Below are positions 58,801 to 64,000 of a stretch of 64,000 nucleotides of DNA, piece after piece. The notes beneath the pieces are model-generated. The model saw only the letters and a list, made by a program, of their open reading frames with translations, ran no database searches and was not told the origin of the DNA. Origin of the DNA: Ustulina deusta. Taxonomy: Eukaryota; Ascomycota; Sordariomycetes; Xylariales; Xylariaceae. The position numbers and the translations under genes are program-made. Positions within the stretch are counted from its first letter, which is position 1. Every line of letters starts with the position of its first letter. The stretch covers positions 434,001 through 498,000 of the forward strand of contig JAJNNX010000039.1 of assembly GCA_023159155.1 (NCBI GenBank), given 5' to 3'.

Positions 58801-61800
58801 AAAAAGTCATTATTATTTTAAAGTTATAGAATATTTTTATTTTATTTTTTCAAAAGTAATAATAAATAATAAGGGATTTTTTTATTTTAATTTAGTTTAC
58901 TAAAATATTATATTAATATATAAATATAAACATACTTTTTTAAAATATTATAATATTTTATTAATATTAGTTTTAAATAAATAAATAAGTTTAGCTTTTT
59001 TAGTTTTTATTAAAAAAAATCAAATAGTTTTAGATCTAATAAAAAATAATATTTTTTATTTTTTAATGTAAATATTTTTTAGTAATTAAGCAAAAATTTA
59101 TTACTAATTTAGCTTTAGTTAATAAAAATTATAGTTTGCTTAATTAAAATTTTTGCTTTAGTATTATTTTTTATAAAATTCTTTTAATATAAATAAAAAA
59201 TAGCTTTTTTTTAAACTTTTTTAATATATTTTTAATATTTTTATAGCTAGTAAATTTATTATTATTATTTTTTTAATCTAAAAATAAGTATTTAGTAAGC
59301 TAGCTTTTTGCTAGCAATAAACTAAATGAAAAATTATTATTAAATTTATTTTATTTTTTGTATTATATTTTAATACAAATAATATCTTTATTTTTTTAAA
59401 TTAGGTAATAAATATTAAAAAAAAAAGTTAGTTTATTTTATATTAATTTAATTAGTGTTTTATTTTTTATAAATATTTTTAAATTAAAAGCTTGTTTTAT
59501 AATTATTAAAAAATTTAATTAAATAAATCTAAAATAAATATATAAAAATTAGTATTTAAAAAAAAAAATCTAAATAAAATAAAAATATTTTTTATTTTTA
59601 TTAGTTTGTTTAGCTTAATTTTTTATAATTAGTTTTAATTTTAAAAGCAGCTATATAAATTTTTTTTAATACTGAGTAATAGCTAGTTTTTTATTTATTA
59701 GTACTTTATTTGAGCTAGAACTAATATTTTTTATTAAAAAAATATTTAACTTTATAAAATATTAATTTATAGCAATTCTTTTTAGTAATATAAATTAGCA
59801 AATATATATAATAACTAAAAAAAACTTTTTTTTAATCTTTTTTTTTATAATTTTATAAAAAAACTATTTAGTAATAGCTAAATTAGATTTATTAGCTATT
59901 TTTTATAAGCTAGTCCTAAACCTAAATATATTTTTTTATAGGTTAGCTTTAAATATTTTATATTATATATAAAATTAAGATTTTTAATTATTAGTAGTTT
60001 TATTTAATATTAAAATTAATTTTTTTATAAATAGCTTTAAATATAATATATTAAAGACTTTTTTTTCTTTTTTGCTAGATCTTTTTATAAGTTTTTAAAA
60101 GCTTTTTTTAAATAAATAAAGCTTAAGCTAGTTTAAACAACAGATTTTTTTAAGTTTTTTTTTAAGTTTTTTTTTAAGTTTAAAATAACTTTTTTAAGTT
60201 CTTTTAAATATAAAACTTTTTTTATTTTTAAGATTTTACTATTGTTTTTTATTTTAGTTTTTTTTAAAGTTAAACATAGCTAAATAAGTTCTATTAAAAT
60301 AAAATAGCTTAAGCTTTTATATATATATTAAAAAATATTTTAAACTTTTAAAAATAATTAAATTATTAATAAACTTTATTTTAAAGTTAGCGCTAAAAAA
60401 CTAATATTATTTGCAAAAAATAGCTTCTAGCTTTAGTTTTTTTTTTATATATAAACTAATATAATTATTTCTTTTAGTATAACTATATATTTAAAAAATA
60501 AAAAGATTAGGCTAATTCTTTTTTAAAGCTTTAGTTTAAATTGTTTTTGCTTGCTCCGTATAAATATTTTTTAATTATTTTTAAAATTAAAGATTTTAGA
60601 TTTTTTATTTATATTAATTTTTTGGTTGTTTAGCTAAAAAATTTTTTTTTTTTAACTTTTTTTTAGCGTTATACTATTTTTGAATAAATAAAGCTTTTTT
60701 AATTAATAAATATTTGCTAGTTTTAAATTATTTTTAATTAGGTTACATTAAATTTATTAATTAATATATTATATATATTAGTATAAATAAAATAAACTTT
60801 ATTTGTTTTTCCTTAAAAAAAACTTAAAAAATCTTTAATAGTAACTAGCTTAATTTATAAGCTAATTCTTTTAATATAGTAAGCTTTTATTTTAATAATT
60901 CTTAAGTTATTTTTTAGCTATTTAAACTATAAATTATAGAATTGTTTGTAAGTTTTTTTATATTTAGAAGTACTAACTATTTCTAGTGTAAATAATTTAT
61001 AATTTATAGGGTTAATAATATTAGATTTTTGTATTTTAATAGTTTTTATTAATTTTTATAAAAAATAGAAATTCTTTTTTTTTTTTTTTTTAGCTTTAAT
61101 TAGTTTTATTGCTTTAAGTACTAGTTATTATTTTGGCTACTTTAGCTCGCAAATTATAGATTTTTTTAAAGTTCTTAATATAACAGCTTTAACGTATAGA
61201 AGTATTTTTGTTATATTTAAAAATAAATATATATTCTGTTTTTATGCTATTTTCTTTTAGAGAAAATATTTTTATTATAATATATTTATATTATTTATAT
61301 TTTTTAAAATATTTAATCTTTTTAATCTTAGTTACGCTTAATTAAGCTTTTGCTTTAGTTTAATAAGTTTTTTTTTGTGTTTGGTTAGATTGTGTTTTTT
61401 TATTTTTATCTGATCGGAAATAAAAAAAGTTATAAAAAGGTATACGTTTAGTTAGTAGTTTTAAAAAGTAATTTAATTAAAACAAAAGATTTAATCTATA
61501 AAATAGGATAAAACTTTAAATAAACTAAAGCTAGCTTTTTTTAAAATATAAATAGTAAAGTTAAAAATAAGCATAGATTAGATTAGTAAGTATAAAGCTT
61601 AAACTTATAATTAATAAGTATTAGCATATAAACAAAAAATGTTTTATAAATAAAAATTATAAATTTTCTTTTTTTAATTTAGGCCAAATAATATAAAGCT
61701 TTAAATAAAATAATTACAAAATAAAAAATATTATATAAAATTAAGCAAATTATTAATAGTTTAAGCAAAAAATATTTAATTAATTAATAATTGTTTATTT

Positions 61801-64000
61801 AGCTATAAGTAATATACTTTTTTTTTTATTCCTAAAAAATCTTTATTATTTTTATTTATTAAAACTACTAAAGTAGCTCTAATATTTTAAAACATAAGTT
61901 AAAGAATTTTGTTTTTTATTAAAAAAAACTTTTAACCTAGAGTAATTTTTTTTATTATTAATTTTTTAATTTGTTAGCTAACTTTTATATATATAGTTTT
62001 AATTTAACTAATCATATTAGTATTTAAATATAAATAAAGCTTAATATTATTAATATATATTTTTTAGATTTTTTTTTTGTAATATATTTATAATTTGTAC
62101 TAAAACTTTTAATATAATGCTAGTAATTTTATATAGTCCTTTTTATACTAAATAAAGGTTTACTACTTTTATAGTATTATATTAAAAATTATTTTTTTCT
62201 TTTTAATATAATTATATTAGTTAGTTTTAATTTTAAATATATTTTTATATTTATTGGCTTTTTTAGTACTTATAAGCTGTTTTTTTTAGCAAGTTTTTTT
62301 TTTATATATAATTAAGAACTATTATATTTTTTTTTTATTTTTTTTTGTTTAGTTATTAAATATTTTGTTATATTTAGTTTAAAAGCTTTATTTATAACAA
62401 TTTCTATATTAGTTTTTTTTAGTACTAAAATAGTTAAATATATATTTTATTTAAATAAAATCTAAGCTAATAATAAATTAGTACTAGTTATTTTTTATAA
62501 ATTAATAATTTTAGTAGTTTTTTTTATATATACTAGCTATTTTTTTCAATTAATATATCTAGTTTCTAATGCTTATTTTTTTTAGCTATACCGAAACAAA
62601 TTAAACATTTTTTTTTGCTAAGCTATAAGTTTATAAAGAATTAGAAAAACTATGTTTGATTTTAGTTCTTTTTTTTTAAAAATATTTTTTTAATAAGTTT
62701 TTTTTTAAGAATATATTATTTATAAATAACTATTAAAAATAACTAAATATTAGAATTAAGATTTTCTAAGCTTAAATAATAAAAAACTATCCTATTTTTT
62801 TAGTTATAAAAACAAAAATAAATTAGTTAAAATAGTTAATTATAATCAAAATATAAAATGTTCTTTTAAAAGCTTTTAAATATATCGGTTCTATATAATC
62901 TATATTTATTATATTTTATAGTTTTATAATAACTATTTTCTATTTAATAATTAAAAATAGTTTAAGTCTAACTTTAGTATAAATATAATATTATTTATAA
63001 TATTTATTTATATTTAAAAATCAAAAAAGCTACTAAAAATAAACTTATAAGTTATAAAGAATTATTAAAACGCTAAAATATTTATAGCTATTATAAGCCT
63101 AATCTAAAGTAATATTAATTTTATAAAATAATAGGTATTTAAAAAAATAGCTGTTTTTTTTTTTTTTTAGTAAAAATATTTATTAATAATCTAATTGTTG
63201 TAATAATAGTGTTGACTGCGCACAAGGCTACTGCCGACTGCGTACAAGACTATTTATACAATACTAGCAATTAGCTAATTGGTCCAATTGCATAGGTAGT
63301 ATATATATGCAGAATTTTTTTACTATATAAAAATCTTCCGTACAAAGGTCTTACTTTCGTACAGATAGTTAGAAAGATAGATCAATATATATAGTTATTT
63401 ATTTTATTTTTTTATTATATATAATATTATACCCCCTAGCTACCTAACACTAATCAGTATTTTTAGCTAAAAAATATAAATTAGCAAAAATAAAAATAGA
63501 ATTTTAACCTAGTTATATAGACTATATATTCTATATTATATTTTGGTTTTTTTAATAGTAGGCTAATAGAAAAAAAAAAATAATTATTTGTTTGTATTTT
63601 AGTTCGGCTTTTATATAAAAATATAATTAATAACATATAATTGTACTATTTTTTAGTTATTATTATATAAACTATATAAAAGTTTATATTATAATTAAAC
63701 TTTTTATTTTTATTTTTTATATTTGTAAATATATTAAACAATAATTAATTATATAAAAGTTATTAAAAGCAAACATATAAAAACGCTAAAGCTTTTAAAA
63801 AATAACCTTTTATATTTTTAAACAACTTTTTATATAAGTTTATAGCTAATAAAATTGCTAAGTATACTAGCATTTTTTTAGCTGCTATATAAAAAACAAT
63901 TAATTTTTGCATATATAATAATATTTTATATAACTTTTATATAGCAATTAAAAAAAAAATCAATATATAAGCTATATATTTATATATTAAATATAGCTAA
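55860..64000. mobile_element. Second RIP-mutated AT-rich block (degenerate repeats)
   Basis: About 8.1 kb, continuing past the window, almost entirely A and T, with stops in all frames and no readable gene, of the same character as 9.9-20.7 kb. It is presumably degenerated transposable elements. No terminal repeat pair could be established by eye apart from the LTR-like island at 63210-63449. Confidence 0.75.
63210..63449. repeat. Candidate LTR, only partly RIP-mutated
   Basis: A 240-bp island with higher GC than its surroundings, starting TGTTGACTGCG and ending CTAGCTACCTAACA, i.e. TGTT..AACA termini expected of an LTR. It contains a short internal duplication (GACTGCGCACAAGGCTA and GACTGCGTACAAGACTA), a TATATATATGC box and CTTCCGTACAAAGG. 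The flanks do not give an obvious 5-bp duplication, and the partner LTR was not found in the window. Confidence 0.45.

Overview
The window looks like nuclear DNA of a filamentous ascomycete (Pezizomycotina, probably Sordariomycetes). The genes carry short introns (50-100 nt) with GTRNGT donors and CTAAC/CTGAC-type branch points, there is a fungal SWR1 ATPase and fungal-only families (rhodopsin-domain membrane protein, DUF3468-type and Zn2Cys6 regulators, DUF3500), and gene-bearing DNA of ordinary base composition alternates sharply with extremely AT-rich, stop-riddled DNA, the usual signature of repeat-induced point mutation (RIP). The species cannot be named from sequence alone.

Layout. 1-5.2 kb: the 3' part of one cytochrome P450 (cut by the window edge), a second complete P450 and a convergent glutathione S-transferase, a small oxidative/detoxification group that may be the edge of a secondary-metabolism locus. 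5.2-9.7 kb: gene-poor, with an inverted pair of related repeats and a rhodopsin-domain membrane protein. 9696-20824: an LTR retrotransposon destroyed by RIP, with 162-bp LTRs and a CTCCG target duplication, into which a second LTR element (14051-19356, duplication AAATT) is nested; its left LTR also carries a 56-bp hairpin insertion. 21.6-26.2 kb: a 1440-residue protein of unknown function. 26.2-29.8 kb: gene-poor, with a broken UDP-glucose dehydrogenase fragment.

29.8-43.4 kb is the core-genome part: a 615-residue conserved-looking protein, a mitochondrial complex I subunit (NDUFB8-like) divergent from SWR1 (H2A.Z-depositing chromatin remodeller), a DUF3500 protein and a small secreted protein. 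44.6-54 kb is accessory-looking: a short-chain dehydrogenase, a DUF3468-type regulator, a third P450 and a Zn2Cys6 regulator, all with full splice models; together they resemble a small regulated oxidative pathway without a visible scaffold enzyme. From about 55.86 kb to the end is a second RIP-mutated AT-rich block containing one less mutated LTR-like island.

All multi-exon models were derived by hand from splice signals, reading phase and family motifs; every complete model closes in frame. The most unusual non-coding signal is a palindrome-centred element (CCGTTAAT..ATTAACGG with shared flanks) present four times, three of them beside accessory genes.
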